From positions 19,462,552-19,526,551 of the forward strand of contig OX463832.1 in the NCBI GenBank assembly GCA_949825045.1: a DNA stretch of 64,000 nucleotides. Reading direction: 5' to 3'. The notes beneath the pieces are model-generated. The model was not told where the DNA came from and made no database searches. It saw only the letters and a program-made list of their open reading frames with translations. A program made the position numbers and the translations under genes. Numbering within the stretch: position 1 is the first letter of the stretch; every line of letters starts with the position of its first letter. Below are positions 51,812-62,992 of the stretch, piece by piece. The stretch comes from Argyresthia goedartella. Lineage: Eukaryota; Arthropoda; Insecta; Lepidoptera; Argyresthiidae.

Positions 51812-52563
51812 ATCGATTTTGAAGTGAATCAGACCAGTAACGACGAAGTTAAAATGGCGGCAACTTTTTCGAAATCTAACTTTAGAATCATGGTTGGACT
51901 CCAACCGGATCCCCAGATATCGATCTTGAAGCATATCAGAACAGTAACTACGAAGTTCAAGATGGCGGCCACTTTTTCAAAATTTGACTTCAGAATCATG
52001 GTCGGACTCCAACCGGATCCTCAGATATCGATTTTGAAGCATATTGGACCAGTAACTACGAAGTTTAAGATGGCAGCCACTTTTTCAAAATCTGACTTCA
52101 GCATCATGTTTGGACTCCAACCAGATCCCCGGATATCGATTTTGAAGCATATCGGATCAGTTACTACAAAGTTCAAGATGGCGACCACTTTTTCAAAATC
52201 TGACATCAGAATCATGGTTGGACTCCAACCGGATCCCCAGATATCGATTTTGAATCATATCGGACCAGTTCCTACAAAAATCAAGATGGCGGCCATATTT
52301 TCAATATCTGACATAAGAATCATGATTGGTTGGATTGGACCCCAGCCCCGGATTCTACAAACGAATTGCATTTCAATTGCTATAGCGAGAGCGCAGAAAC
52401 CAGTTTTGTTTGTAGCCGGCGGCGCGTCACGCCTCTGCGTTCGTCGCCAAGCCGAAAACGTGTTTCTGTGCAAGCAATTGGCATGCCATTCGTTTCTAGA
52501 ATTTGGTGCCGGATAGCCAGATATCGATTTTCAAGCAAATCGGACCAGTACTACGGACAGTAT
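51812..52563. repeat. Right inverted arm with 108-bp repeats
   Basis: About five 108-bp units, then the same outer block as the left arm inverted, ending CGGACAGTAT. A 230-residue frame is open on the plus strand (51824-52516), mirroring the left arm. Confidence 0.85.
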
Positions 52564-52690
52564 TAGCTGCGGCGATGGGCTTGCCCCCTGTCACGCAAAA
52601 TGGAATATTGAATCACTAGCTAAGTGTCACAGTTAAGCCTCTGCCACCCCGTATGGGAAAAGGCGTGACGCTATGTTAAATAACCTGTTA
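52564..52690. repeat. Short interspersed repeat related to 32100-32231
   Basis: TGCGGCGATGGGCTTGCCCC, CTGTCACGCAAAATGGAATA and CTCTGCCACCCCGTATGGGA recur inverted near 32100-32231. A piece (CCCATACGGGGTGGC) also lies just outside the left arm at 49590-49605. Confidence 0.55.
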
Positions 52691-53239
52691 TATACACGAT
52701 GACTTAATCACTGATCAGGTGCCAATTTTTCTAACTCAGTAATTGGTGGCGGTCACGTAAAAGCCTTAATTAGGTACATGAAATCAAATTATACTCTTTT
52801 CTATGTTTACTTTTATCAAATATACTTTTTTCTATGAATACTTTTATTTTGAAATCAAGATCCTTCTAGTCACTCTACTAATCTCTATCTGCGAGCTTAC
52901 ATCATCTTTCATAGTTTAACGGCAATGACAATTAATGTACCTATCTAAGTGGGTTTATTATTTATGTGTCAACTTTTGATTAATTGAACATTGAGGTAAT
53001 TTTAGCTAGATTTTTTCCTGATCACCGATTAAAAGTCACAGTGTATTTGAGAGTTATCCGTAGATAAACTTTCCTAATTTTGTGTCTGTCATCCCAACTT
53101 CAAATCACAATTCAAATCACCCCTGATTTACGGAACGTAACGTGGTGACGCCGTTACAATTTTAACGACTTGGTTCCGACAAATTCCGACAGGGGCGCCA
53201 TTTTTCTTAGCCTCAAAACAATGTGGAGCTCAGTACGGG
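52691..53239. other. Gene-free stretch
   Basis: No recognised gene. Confidence 0.4.
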
Positions 53240-53617
53240 ATGCCGTATCCTTATATGTATATTGATGGTGTTGCACGAGTAGCGCACAGAATGTATCAAG
53301 AAAGATTTCCTAACAGACGCTTACCTTCCCGCCACATATTTCAAAACACATACCGACTCTTACGCGAAACTGGCGTATCTAAGATCTATCTATCTTATCT
53401 AAGATGTAGTGGACCTAGGGGGATAGTGATTGGATACGTCGAATTGGACGAACAGATTTTGGCGCTATTCGCTGAACAACCGACCAGGAGCATTAGGAAT
53501 GTTGCTTATCGCTGGACATTTCAATCTGTAAGGTGTGGAAGGTTCTTCGGAAAAATGACAAACATGCATTTCATTACACTCCTGTACAAGGTACACATTT
53601 TTTACAGAATTAAGTAG
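53240..53617 (+). pseudogene. DUF4817-type transposase N-terminal fragment
   Basis: It encodes YMYIDGVARVAHRMYQERFP then NRRLPSRHIFQNTYRLLRET, the helix-turn-helix region (DUF4817) at the N-terminus of a DDE transposase family common in insects. The later region (LDEQILALFAEQPTRSIRNV) still fits. Near 53570 the family motif FHYTPVQG is found only in another frame, so a frameshift precedes it. The catalytic domain is absent. The ATG at 53240 is not the family's start. Confidence 0.65.
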
Positions 53618-54837
53618 GTACAACTAATATCACACTGCCTGAAACCCAATCCTGATTGATCCAATCACCACTCTGTCTCTTACGGTAGTGTACTTACTTC
53701 TCATTTTAATTATCTACATGTTGACAATATTTAATGCGTTCCCATCCGTATTGTACGGGTCTCGAATATAACGACTTTGGGACACGTGTCCGATTTTTTA
53801 GTTTTCTGCTGCACACAGAACTGGAGGATTGTGACTTTTTTTAAGTAAAACTTCTTTACGCACGCTTGACTTGGGGAGTAAGTTGGCGAATGCATGACGA
53901 GAGCGTTACGAAAAGTGTGATCGTGCGAGGCGAACGAGAGGTGCGCGCATATTTTCTTTCTCTCTTCCTCTCATAGCCAGATACAGAGCAGAAGATGTGT
54001 TTTTGAAGCATTGTGTCTGGCTCTAATGAGCTAATGAAGTTTTACTTCAGTTGTGTGGTCTAAAGCACACTCTTTATTTTAATTTTGCAGCGGACTCCTT
54101 TTGAGTGAGGTCTTTCGAAAAAAAACCAGGCACGCGGCACGATCAAATATGACGCTAACAAAATGAATAAACTATAACATATTTTTACCATACGGCGTGG
54201 CAGAGGCACAGTCGTGACTAGAGGTGGCCGTTATTACAAACACGCATAAAATAACGTGCTCTTTAAATAAATAAAAAACCCGCTATTGATAATTTAAAAA
54301 GACGAGTATAAAATAGCGCAGCTTTCGTAACAACCAGTTGGCGCGCGAAGTTGTCATGTTAGTTTTCATGATACGGTGCCGCTCCACTGTTCACTGAGTC
54401 GCGTGATATTATTGAAATGGCGTGATTTCGGGTCGCCCGGCGCGGCACGAGTGCATGTGGCGTCGTTTGTTTTGTTTTAGTACATCGCTTATTCAAATCA
54501 CATCAAATAATTATATGGGCCCCGTTAGGGCATTGCACAGTGACTTAAATAACTAGATTATCATTCACATTTTCAGACAGGTTAGTCACGACCTGCGCAG
54601 GTTCTGGTCGAATCTACTTCATCCATAATTTGCGTGGGTCGGTGAGCTAAAATAATTATGTTTAATAATTTCATGAAACATTTTAATTAATATGTTTTAT
54701 TAATGACTTAATTTAAATCTAATCCAATTTAATTTATTTTGACATGTATTTACCATTATGGACGCCTGCGTCTGAAATAAAGATTATTATTATTATTAAA
54801 TAAATAATAAATAAATAAAAGTTGTTTTATTTCATAG
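53618..54837. other. Gene-free stretch with a LINE-type tail
   Basis: No gene recognised. At 54750-54805 CGTCTGAAATAAAGATTATT and following TTA repeats look like the 3' tail of a LINE whose body is not recognisable. Confidence 0.4.
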
Positions 54838-55234
54838 AAATAAAACCATCAATCAAGCCTCCAAGCTGCGTCCACTTCTCGACTCCAGCCTCCCTCTGAG
54901 GGCGAAGCTCGGGATCTACAAGTGCTACGTGAGATCCCGCCTCACCAACGCGGCCCCGGCATGGTACGCCCTGTGCTCGGAGACAAACAAACGGAGACTC
55001 CGAGCCCAAGAGAACCTCTCTTTGCGTACCATCGTCGACGCCCCCCGCTACGTGAGGAATGCGACGATCCAGAGGGACCTCAGATGGGAACCAGTGGACC
55101 AGTTTGTCCAGAGGCTGGCGAAGGGCATGTTCGCGCGTGCGGATAGCTCTCAACATCCGCATATCCGCGACATGGCGCCGCACCACGCGCGCCCGCCCGA
55201 CCGCCGCCGCCTGCCAAGCGACCTGGTTGCCTAG
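54838..55234 (+). pseudogene. Jockey-clade LINE C-terminal fragment
   Basis: G/C-rich coding remnant: ASKLRPLLDSSLPLRAKLGI, YVRSRLTNAAPAWYALCSET, NLSLRTIVDAPRYVRNATIQ, then RDLRWEPVDQFVQRLAKGMF and a stop at 55232-55234. This matches the C-terminal region after the reverse transcriptase in Jockey elements. G/C content is much higher than in the flanks. The 3' end is near 55400 (TGATTGATTGA). Confidence 0.8.
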
Positions 55235-55404
55235 CCGGCGATCATCCAACGGAACACCCCTCGTGAGAAGATCTCCACCGCCCGCGAGGGCCCCCCGATG
55301 ACCTGTCCTTAGGAGTGGACAGAGGCGCTTCTTCAGGAAGAGATCCGATGATCTGACCCTGACTCCCCACGCCCCAGAATGGGTGCTTGAGATGATTTCT
55401 TGAT

Positions 55405-56110
55405 TGATTGAGGTTTCCTCACAATGTTTTCCATCACCGTTAGAGCATCCGGTTAGTTATCTGTGGCGGCGACGGGCTAGCACTATTTCACGCCAAATGT
55501 AGTGTGAAATCCAGATATTCCATACAGGTATCCCATTAACCACTCGCCTGTGGCGGTCATTTTCTAAATTTCGCGTCATCTGTGTGTCCCGCACAGGCGT
55601 CCCGCACAGTTCGATGACTTTTGAGCGCCGATGTTTAGTTTTTGTTGAAATTCTTCTATTCTTGTTAGAATTAAGGATAATTCTTATTAGAATAACATTC
55701 CTTATATAATTCTTTACTCTTTTTCCTTTCCACAACGCCTAATAGTTCAGTTTGATGACAGCTAATATGTGCAACTTATTATGAAGCTCCCTGAGTTGTA
55801 CTTATTTCTGTATTATTTTTAAAATAAAGCAAGATTTAGGCCTAAAGTTTGGTTTTATTTATGCATTGTAATGTATAGAACTACAATAAACAAAAACACA
55901 GATAGACATTTATTTAATAATATTACACATTCGCGCGACATAAACCTGGAATGGTGGTTGAGAGTGGCGTCTTTGAGTGAGTTTTATTGTGCAATGTGTG
56001 ACAACAGAGTTTAAAACCATTCATTCATTAGATAGCCTGTTCTTTCTCGTACAATTTGAAGAGTTTAGAAAGAGATAGGATTTACATGAATTCTGCAACG
56101 AAAGAAAAAT
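55405..56110. other. Non-coding stretch with SINE-like fragment
   Basis: 55405-55490 (TTTCCTCACAATGTTTTCCA, TCACCGTTAGAGCATCC) resembles part of the 32232-32290 region of SINE family B. The rest has no recognised feature. Confidence 0.4.
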
Positions 56111-56125
56111 TGAACCTGATTTCCT

Positions 56126-56197
56126 TGTCCCGCTGCGGGACAAACACTCACCTTCCACATACAGGCACTTGCCTGACTTGTCCCGCAGCGGGACAAC
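56126..56197. repeat. Two 19-bp palindromes 53 bp apart
   Basis: TTGTCCCGCTGCGGGACAA (56126-56144) and TTGTCCCGCAGCGGGACAA (56179-56197) differ only at the central base, so each is a perfect inverted repeat and the two are reverse complements of each other. Confidence 0.85.
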
Positions 56198-56279
56198 CAC
56201 AGACTGTAACAACCCCCCCCTCTGGTATTTAATAATATGAATAAACCCTACGAGTTAACCGAACGATTCTATGAAAAGT

Positions 56280-57170
56280 AAATTGAAAGATATAACCAAC
56301 TAACCTTCGCGGAGGAGGCATTAGGGTTATGGCAAGATTGGTGTCCTGGTAGCACTCCGCCCCAGCACCCGCACTCACAACGTAATTGGGATGAGTTATC
56401 GTGTGGAGTCACGCTTAACGAGTTATTGGACCGGAGTTCGGGGGTCGAGCTGGCACGACTGCGCGCAGTTTCGCAGCCAGAGTCAGGGCTCTGGCTCCAC
56501 GCCTTGCCTTCTCCACAACTAGGAACATTTCTGGACAATGACACGTTGCGCGTGGCTGTGGCCTTGCGCCTTGGCTGTGACATCTGCCAGTCTCATACCT
56601 GTGTGTGTGGTGCGGGTGTGGACGCTCATGGTCGGCATGGCCTTCACTGCGTTCGAAGCGCGGGCAGGCTTTCCCGGCACTCCTCTATCAATGACATCGT
56701 CAAGCGGGCTCTTATAACAGCCAATATACCTTGTGTATTGGAGCCCGCGGGGCTGTATCGTACCGATGGGAAACGCCCGGATGGCCTGACCATGATCCCA
56801 TGGGAGAGGGAACGGTCATTGCTTTGGGATGCGACGTGTGTCTGCACATTCGTTCCGTCCCACCTGGCATCGACCATGTCCACCCCGGGGGCCGCAGCCG
56901 AAGAGGCAGCGGGGATGAAGACCCAAACGTACTCTGTGCTTTTGGGCCAGTATATATTCGTCCCGCTTGCCATAGAAACCACCAGGGTCTGGGGAGTGCA
57001 GGGCAAGGCATTCATTAGGGAAATAGGGCGCCGCCTGAGGGACCGTGGCTATGACCGCCGCTCCGGGTCCTATCTTATGCAGAGGATCTCCCTCGCAGCG
57101 CAGCGCGGAAACGCCGCCAGCGTGATGGGGACCTTTGCATCTGATATGGTCCGGGGCGCTTTATTTTCTT

Positions 57171-57172
<2 letters not shown>
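56280..57172 (+). pseudogene. LINE C-terminus with zinc finger and nuclease-like domain
   Basis: 297 residues open from after a stop at 56277-56279 to 57172; no true start, so 5'-truncated. In order: SGLWLHALPS and VAVALRLGCDIC, a Cys/His finger (CVCGAGVDAHGRHGLHC), then SAGRLSRHSSINDIVKRAL, LEPAGLYRTDGKRPDGLTMI and LLWDATC, ending QRISLAAQRGNAASVMGTF. The order Cys/His finger, Arg-His, E-P, R-P-D-G, W-D parallels the restriction-enzyme-like endonuclease of R2-type LINEs. Similar C-termini follow a reverse transcriptase in widespread invertebrate LINEs as I remember them. The frame has no internal stops, so this copy is fairly young. Confidence 0.7.

Positions 57173-57207
<35 letters not shown>
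57173..57207 (+). repeat. GT microsatellite
   Basis: About 14 GT units directly after the LINE stop codon, probably its 3' tail. Confidence 0.8.
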
Positions 57208-57210
<3 letters not shown>

Positions 57211-58772
57211 TGCATATTTAAGTTTTGTACAAAGTATTTTAAAATGTATGTACAAATAACATAATAACTATTATTATAGTTTGGAAGTATTATTATGTCT
57301 TTAGTAGGTAGCTTGTGTATAAAGGGGCAAAGTGTGTTAGGAAAACACCTATATCATCCTCTGCTTTGATTACGTCTGCATTAAAGAAAATGTATTTTAC
57401 TAACCATTGATTTAATGTCAGACGGAATTAAACCCTTACGTATTTTTTTATTGGAATATTTCTCCAATTGGAAAGATTCTAATACCAACGATTGCGAATA
57501 TCTCATTAAGATGATTTGGCCAAAGTAGTGGGTGATCATCTATGGGTAGGACTGAAGATGTTGTGATAGTAATAACCTAAAGTTCTTTTTAGAGTTGTTT
57601 TGGTTAAACAGTATCGTCAAGAGGTTCCTCAGTCAGTGATGAATATAAGTAACATAAAAATATTGATAAGCATCGAGTCCAAGCTTATTAGAATAAATTC
57701 CAAGTAAATAACCATTTAAAAGACATTTCGATTACATGTGTTTATAAAGGAGGGTTTGTGCTAGAGCTCACGGCCAAAAGGGTCACGGGCCCCACGACCC
57801 CGCCTAACACCAGTGGAGGTCAACCGAGTTCTACGGACCCAAGACATATGAAGTTAGATTTAGCTAAGCAAAATAAGCTTAAATTTTATAAAAAAAATGC
57901 TTACAACCACTCAAAATTGTAAACACAATTTATACACATAGGGTTAACTATGTGCTCATTAGTACGTTTTTGGCGTTATCTTTCACCTGTTTTGGGGCCA
58001 TCCTCCTCCCACACATTCCCATATACAATCTACGTGACTGCAATATTTAAGACTGCTGAAGAATTGCCTGGAATTAGCCAACTGAATACACCAGCACCTA
58101 GAGACCGTCGGAATCTACTCAAATCCCTCTCGAGTTAGTTTCCCTGCTAATCAACTACATAAAGACTATTAAGGATATATTTTTATATTATTTGTTATTG
58201 TGATTTCTCTCATCCATCAGTCCAACATGGTTGTTGATCGGTTACGGGATATTTTTATTTGCACATACTCGGTATTGCGGTTATCTTGAGAGACACGTCT
58301 CTTAAGTTTTATTCCGTAACCATGTGGATGTTCATCCAGATATTTTATATATAAATTAGTTTTAAGACATGTAAATGCAGCGTAACTACTTAGGTCACTA
58401 GATTAATAATGTAGCGTGTGTGTAGGTTTGATTCTAACGGATTTCAGGCCATCCACAGGCATTCTACAGCGAAGTAAACTTCACTCTAAACAGGGGCGAT
58501 GAGCGTCCCTGAATGATGCGACCAGGGTCTGTACTACAATTTCAAATCAATCCGAATTGTACAAATCCATCTTTTAATCGGGGTATGCGAGTAGTTCTCC
58601 AGTCTATGATTAAGAAAAAGTCTAGGCACTATGTGCTTACGACAAAGGTATGAACCAGATAGTACTCAAAGCAGTGACAGCCTTTGGAAAATGGAAAGCA
58701 CAAGTTCGTTCGAATTCCAATGCAGTAAGAATGATCGACCTTCTGAATCGGAGGCGTTTCAGATGGGGAGAA
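57208..58772. other. Unassigned stretch, possibly interior of an LTR element
   Basis: No recognised domain. If 58773-60006 is a 3' LTR, this may be non-coding interior. AGATGGGGAGAA at 58761-58772 would then be its polypurine tract. Confidence 0.3.
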
Positions 58773-60006
58773 TGACTACTAATAAACCTTAGGCCGTGTA
58801 GAATCTAGTAGAGTGTTCTTATAGTAATGTCAGCTTCTTGTAGAGTAAATTTGTATGTTTGTGTTTTGTGAATGACCAAGTAACCACGTCAATCTACATG
58901 CTATATGGAATAAGAGTATGTTTGTCATTTAATGTAAAGTTAGGTAGGCCAACCAACATGATAGACGGTCAAGATAAGAAAGATCAAAACAGCCACAATC
59001 AAAAGATATTTAGTTTGTTAGATAGTTTTATAAGTATTTAGGTATTTCAAGAGTGAGAAGAAAATAGCGTAATTATTTGTAGTCAAACGAATTTCAGATA
59101 CTTGTTTTGTAACATAAACCTAAATAATTGTGTTTAGTCTCCCTACCTACATAGCCTCAATTACGTAATTTAATCATTTAGCTAAAAGACAAACAAGAAT
59201 AAGATCAGAAAAAAAAAGCCTGATAATTTAAAAGTTTGCGCAAAATGCATTTTAAGTAAATCACGAGGACGAATTAATTGAAAACTCATCAAATTGACGA
59301 ATCCGAATACCGCAAAATAAAACCCGCGACATGAACGCAAAACAAAACCTAAAATCACAAGCCTTAGAACTATAAATAATCTTTCTCGTCGATGTCTTGC
59401 GCATGATCGCTTCGGCAGCCGGAAGTCTAGGACCTAGGTCGCTTAGGTCCCCCACCATCTATTCCCGGGACATCTGAGGCTACAGGAGGACACAACACGC
59501 AGCATCGCCACACCCCAGCCTCCACCTCCCCGCTCCGAAAATACAATCTGAGTCTTAACTCACACTTCACTCGACGACCAGCAACAAAAAGCCACCTTTC
59601 ATCTCGACCCATCACTTTTATATTTTCTATTCCAACCAAAACGTCCTACTCCAGGCATGCTCGCCAAACCACAATGTAAAACTCCGCGAGTCATTCTGAT
59701 TGGTTCGTTTCATTTCCTTTCGAAACTCAGTGCTCTGATTGGTTACTGGTCTACACCATATACACACTTTATATTTTAGATCACACAGTCCAACTAGAAA
59801 TAGACTTTATAACATCATCAAATAATCTATATAAAATAATACTCATTTGTTTTCTATATAAAACATCTTATTGCAATTATAGTGAATAAAGTTCTACCTT
59901 GAGTTAAACCATCTGGAATTTAAAGGCGATCGACCGCCATCTGTATCTCCATCATTGAACTAACTACGCATCTGTTTGACCTACCAAACTATATCGTAAC
60001 TATACA
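58773..60006 (+). mobile_element. Possible LTR
   Basis: Begins TGACTACTAATAAACC after a purine tract and ends GTAACTATACA. Contains TATATAAAA near 59856 and GTGAATAAAG at about 59883, in the right order for a plus-strand LTR. No second copy is in the window and no target duplication can be checked, so the call rests on signals alone. Confidence 0.35.
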
Positions 60007-61063
60007 CCCTTACGTATGAGTTTCGATTGAATGAGCCGTGGTAAATGCGACATTTCAAATCAACATCACAAATGTGTAAAATGGTCATAATTCGATATCC
60101 ACTGAAAGCAACGGTGAAGTTAAACCATGTTCATTTTAAATTTATGATTCATAATTTATTTGATAGCTCTTAAAGTTTATCCACATTTTGGAGAAAGTTT
60201 AAACAAATATATTTCTACCTACTGAGAAATAAACCAAATGTTTGTTTCGTCACAAGACGAGTGGTTAAAGGGATAATGAAATTATTTTCTATGGAATAAT
60301 GTAAAAAACATGGCTTTCATTTGTACAATTTATTATATACATTTACATTGTGTATAAAGTTACCATCTTACCTTCCATCTTCCTCGTTTCTACTTTTGAT
60401 CTATTAATTCTATTTTAAATCTGATAACGAGGCGGCTGTGAAAGTAAAACTATTATTTTTCCTAAGGTTAAGTTTAGGTAATAAGCTGGACTCAAAGAAC
60501 CGACATTTATATTATACCTACCAAAATTCTGTGAAATTAGACATCGAAATATAATACTGAAATTAAAAGAACGTCGCTACAAAGTTACGTCAGTCAGATG
60601 ATAGATTTTTCTTACGGGGATTTATCGAAAACAATATTTATTAGTTCAAGTATTTGCTGCCAATAATCACTATAAATTATATTACTTACTTATCTTAAGT
60701 CACTCCTTGCTTTTTGTATTGTGCCTCCCGCATGATTTACAGCAGTAAACAACGCAGGACACCATTTTATTCCGTCATACGTATACGTCTATCGGATGTC
60801 ACAGTCTGCGCGAGGTTCGTGCTCACTACCAATATGGGCACCATCTAAACGGCGACACTTTTGCCTGGTGACGGGTCCCCTATATTCAAGTCTGTGGCGC
60901 TTCCATATAACATTAAGTGTCCGCGTTTTATTACTTGAAACTCGACGACGTTATATTGTCTCAGAAATTGCTCCTTATAAATCGTCCTTTGCTCGAAAAC
61001 AATATAAGATACAGGCAAGTTATACTATAAAATAAATAAAATATTGAGTATTTACAAACTTAC
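60007..61063. other. Gene-free stretch
   Basis: No recognised gene. The short frame 60796-61035 has no known domain. Confidence 0.4.
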
Positions 61064-61872
61064 TAAAGTCGATTTCGATAGCATTTCACAATAATGTAAA
61101 CAAAAATGTCAGTTGACAGTTGTCTATGATTGAGCGAGATTTGAGTGTTGTACCTACACTGATGTCAAAGGCATTGATCAAAGAGGTATAGTTCGCTGTC
61201 GATTTTCGATCGATTTTTTTCTATAAGTAATACAAAACCAAGGAATGGGGCGCGTAATTACAGCTTAGACGAGCTCTAGCATCATACTAAAAACTTGATT
61301 AAATTGTTTTAGAAAATTTAGTAGAATATAAAATAACCGTAGACAGAGAAACATCCCAACCTGACGCGTGTCATTCGCTTGTGACAGATTCATCATCACT
61401 TGATGTGTCATCATCGGTCACATTTATGATAAAAGGCTGAGTTACAGCGTCGCTAGCCACATCCATAACGCCATCTAATTTTTTGTATACGTATACAATA
61501 TAATGACGCGTTCCGCATATTGCGTAGAAAACCTCGTTTTCATAGCGCATCGACCATGTTCGCGGAGGCTAGAGGTCCGACTTCTTCGCGATCCTCAGAT
61601 CTCGTATCGCCGCCTTTAGCACTCGCTTACGGGAATCTAAAAATGGAATTTTGACGAATATTGCCAGTTGCCTGAAAAGTATTTTTTTCGCATATTGGTT
61701 ATCTGTACATCACAGTGGGAACCAAAAGTAAGGTTTCATATTTTTATTTATTTTATTTTAGTTTAGCCTAAATTATTGTTATTTTTGTGACTATTTTATA
61801 ACTACAATTTATAATTTATAACTATGGGTCATGTTGCCTGAGAATAAACGATTATTATTATTATTAATTTTT

Positions 61873-62020
61873 TCATCCGTTCCTCTTCGTTTTGATCGTG
61901 CCGACGCATTTAGCCCATTGTTCTGCTCCGACTATCGACAATCCTTCTTTTAGCATTTTTTTTATTTCTGCCATTTTAAAAGATTTATTATTTCTTCCTA
62001 CGTAAGACTTGACTATGCCC
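61873..62020 (-). pseudogene. DDE transposase C-terminal remnant
   Basis: Minus strand: VKSYVGRNNKSFKMAEIKKM, then LKEGLSIVGAEQWAKCV and a stop at 61873. In insect Tc1-like DDE transposases the stretch after the last catalytic acidic residue has the pattern WA-VK-YV-x-N-TFK and an EGI-x-VT-E-W motif, which this fits. The usual acidic C-terminal tail is lost. Confidence 0.55.
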
Positions 62021-62382
62021 GACCTGATGATTGGTCTTGCGATGTCCCTGATGCGGTCTCCACACGATGTGCGCAAAGCCGCGAAACATCCGTGTGGAGG
62101 TCGTTCGCAACCTCTTTGCGGATAACGTCGCGTCCGCGCCTCATTCCCACAACTTGTCGGTTTTTTGTCCCGCGTCAAAGACTCTTGCACGGCGCGAAAC
62201 GACAGCGTTCCACATTTGCGGGTGGCACTTCGACAAAATATTATACAGTTCGACATAATAGCCAATAGCATTTAAAAATGTGTAGGCATTGTGTTATGCA
62301 GCGGTCTGAGTGTGTGTGTGTGTGCGCGGGGCGTGTTGGGGGCAAGGGGGTAGGGTAACTCGTATGGGGTACGTTCGATAAA

Positions 62383-62531
62383 TTAGTCGTTTTTCCATGC
62401 GCCGGCACCGGCACCGAGACCGGCACCGGTGTAGTGAGTAAGAGGGAGATAGAACTATAGCCTTGTCTCTCACTTACTCACTAAACCGGTTCCGGCGCCG
62501 GCGCCGGAACGGCGTATGGAAAAGCGGCTAA
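62383..62531. mobile_element. 149-bp hairpin MITE
   Basis: Arms of about 65-70 bp: TTAGTCGTTTTTCCATGCGC, CGGCACCGG repeats, GTAGTGAGTAAGAGGGAGA, and the inverse with mismatches, closing in GCGTATGGAAAAGCGGCTAA. The centre is GAACTATAGCC. The open frame starting at 62516 begins inside the arm. Confidence 0.75.
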
Positions 62532-62992
62532 TCACACGGAGAATGAAAAGAGATGGTGATTTTCGTATTACTCGGGGTAAGAATTACCCGTTTTTGAACG
62601 AACCACAAGAGCGCGAACTAATCTGCGAAGGTTGCGACGTGTGTAGGACCGCGCGTGACTTCGTCGTCACGGCGATGTTCCCGGTGCGTGTGTGGAGCAG
62701 GTATAAACGCCGCCAGCTTACCAAGATCCTGCGGTCCGTAATTATGAAACCGCTTGGCGCCAACTTGGGACTTAAAGACAATTCGGACCACAATAATTTG
62801 TACTCTATGGTTTGTAAAAAACCATTTCACTCCGACGTTCGTTCTGCTTGTTGGTGTTGCTCGTACGTTTTGATTTTCATTGAATTTCTGCTTCTAATTG
62901 CCCTACTTACTTCTACGTTTGACCCTTGCTTGTTTCCCGGACTAATAGTGTGTGCCTGCTTGTTGACCTTTCGCTATTCTACTTGCACTTGA
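62516..62992 (+). other. Unrecognised open frame inside the DNA transposon
   Basis: 158 codons with no family I recognise. The first 5-6 codons lie in the MITE arm, so an original start is unlikely here. The end is hydrophobic (VLIFIEFLLLIALLTSTF), which may be chance in A/T-rich DNA. Listed because it is the longest frame in the relic; I do not support it as a gene. Confidence 0.15.

Larger units (their letters stand above)
49634..52563. mobile_element. Long inverted-arm element around P-type exons
   Basis: Arms at 49634-50208 and 51812-52563 are inverted copies. They share ATACTGTCCGTAGTACTGGT at the outer ends, an approximately 190-bp unique block (TGGCATGCCAATTGCTTGCA, CTGGTTTCTGCGCTCTCGCT) and then tandem 108-bp units: about three on the left, five on the right. 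Each unit has ATCGATATCTGGGGATCCGG and a GATGGCGGCCAT-type core. The architecture recalls Drosophila foldback elements. Between the arms lie minus-strand exons of a THAP/P-type transposase. No outer target duplication could be fixed. Confidence 0.8.

Noticed and set aside
54827..55249. Minus-strand 140-codon frame and the other overlapping frames here
   Set aside because: They are shadows of the G/C-rich Jockey coding remnant on the plus strand.
57431..57440. CCCTTACG as the left target copy of the possible LTR ending at 60006
   Set aside because: The match is good but is not followed by TG or any LTR-like sequence, so it is probably chance.
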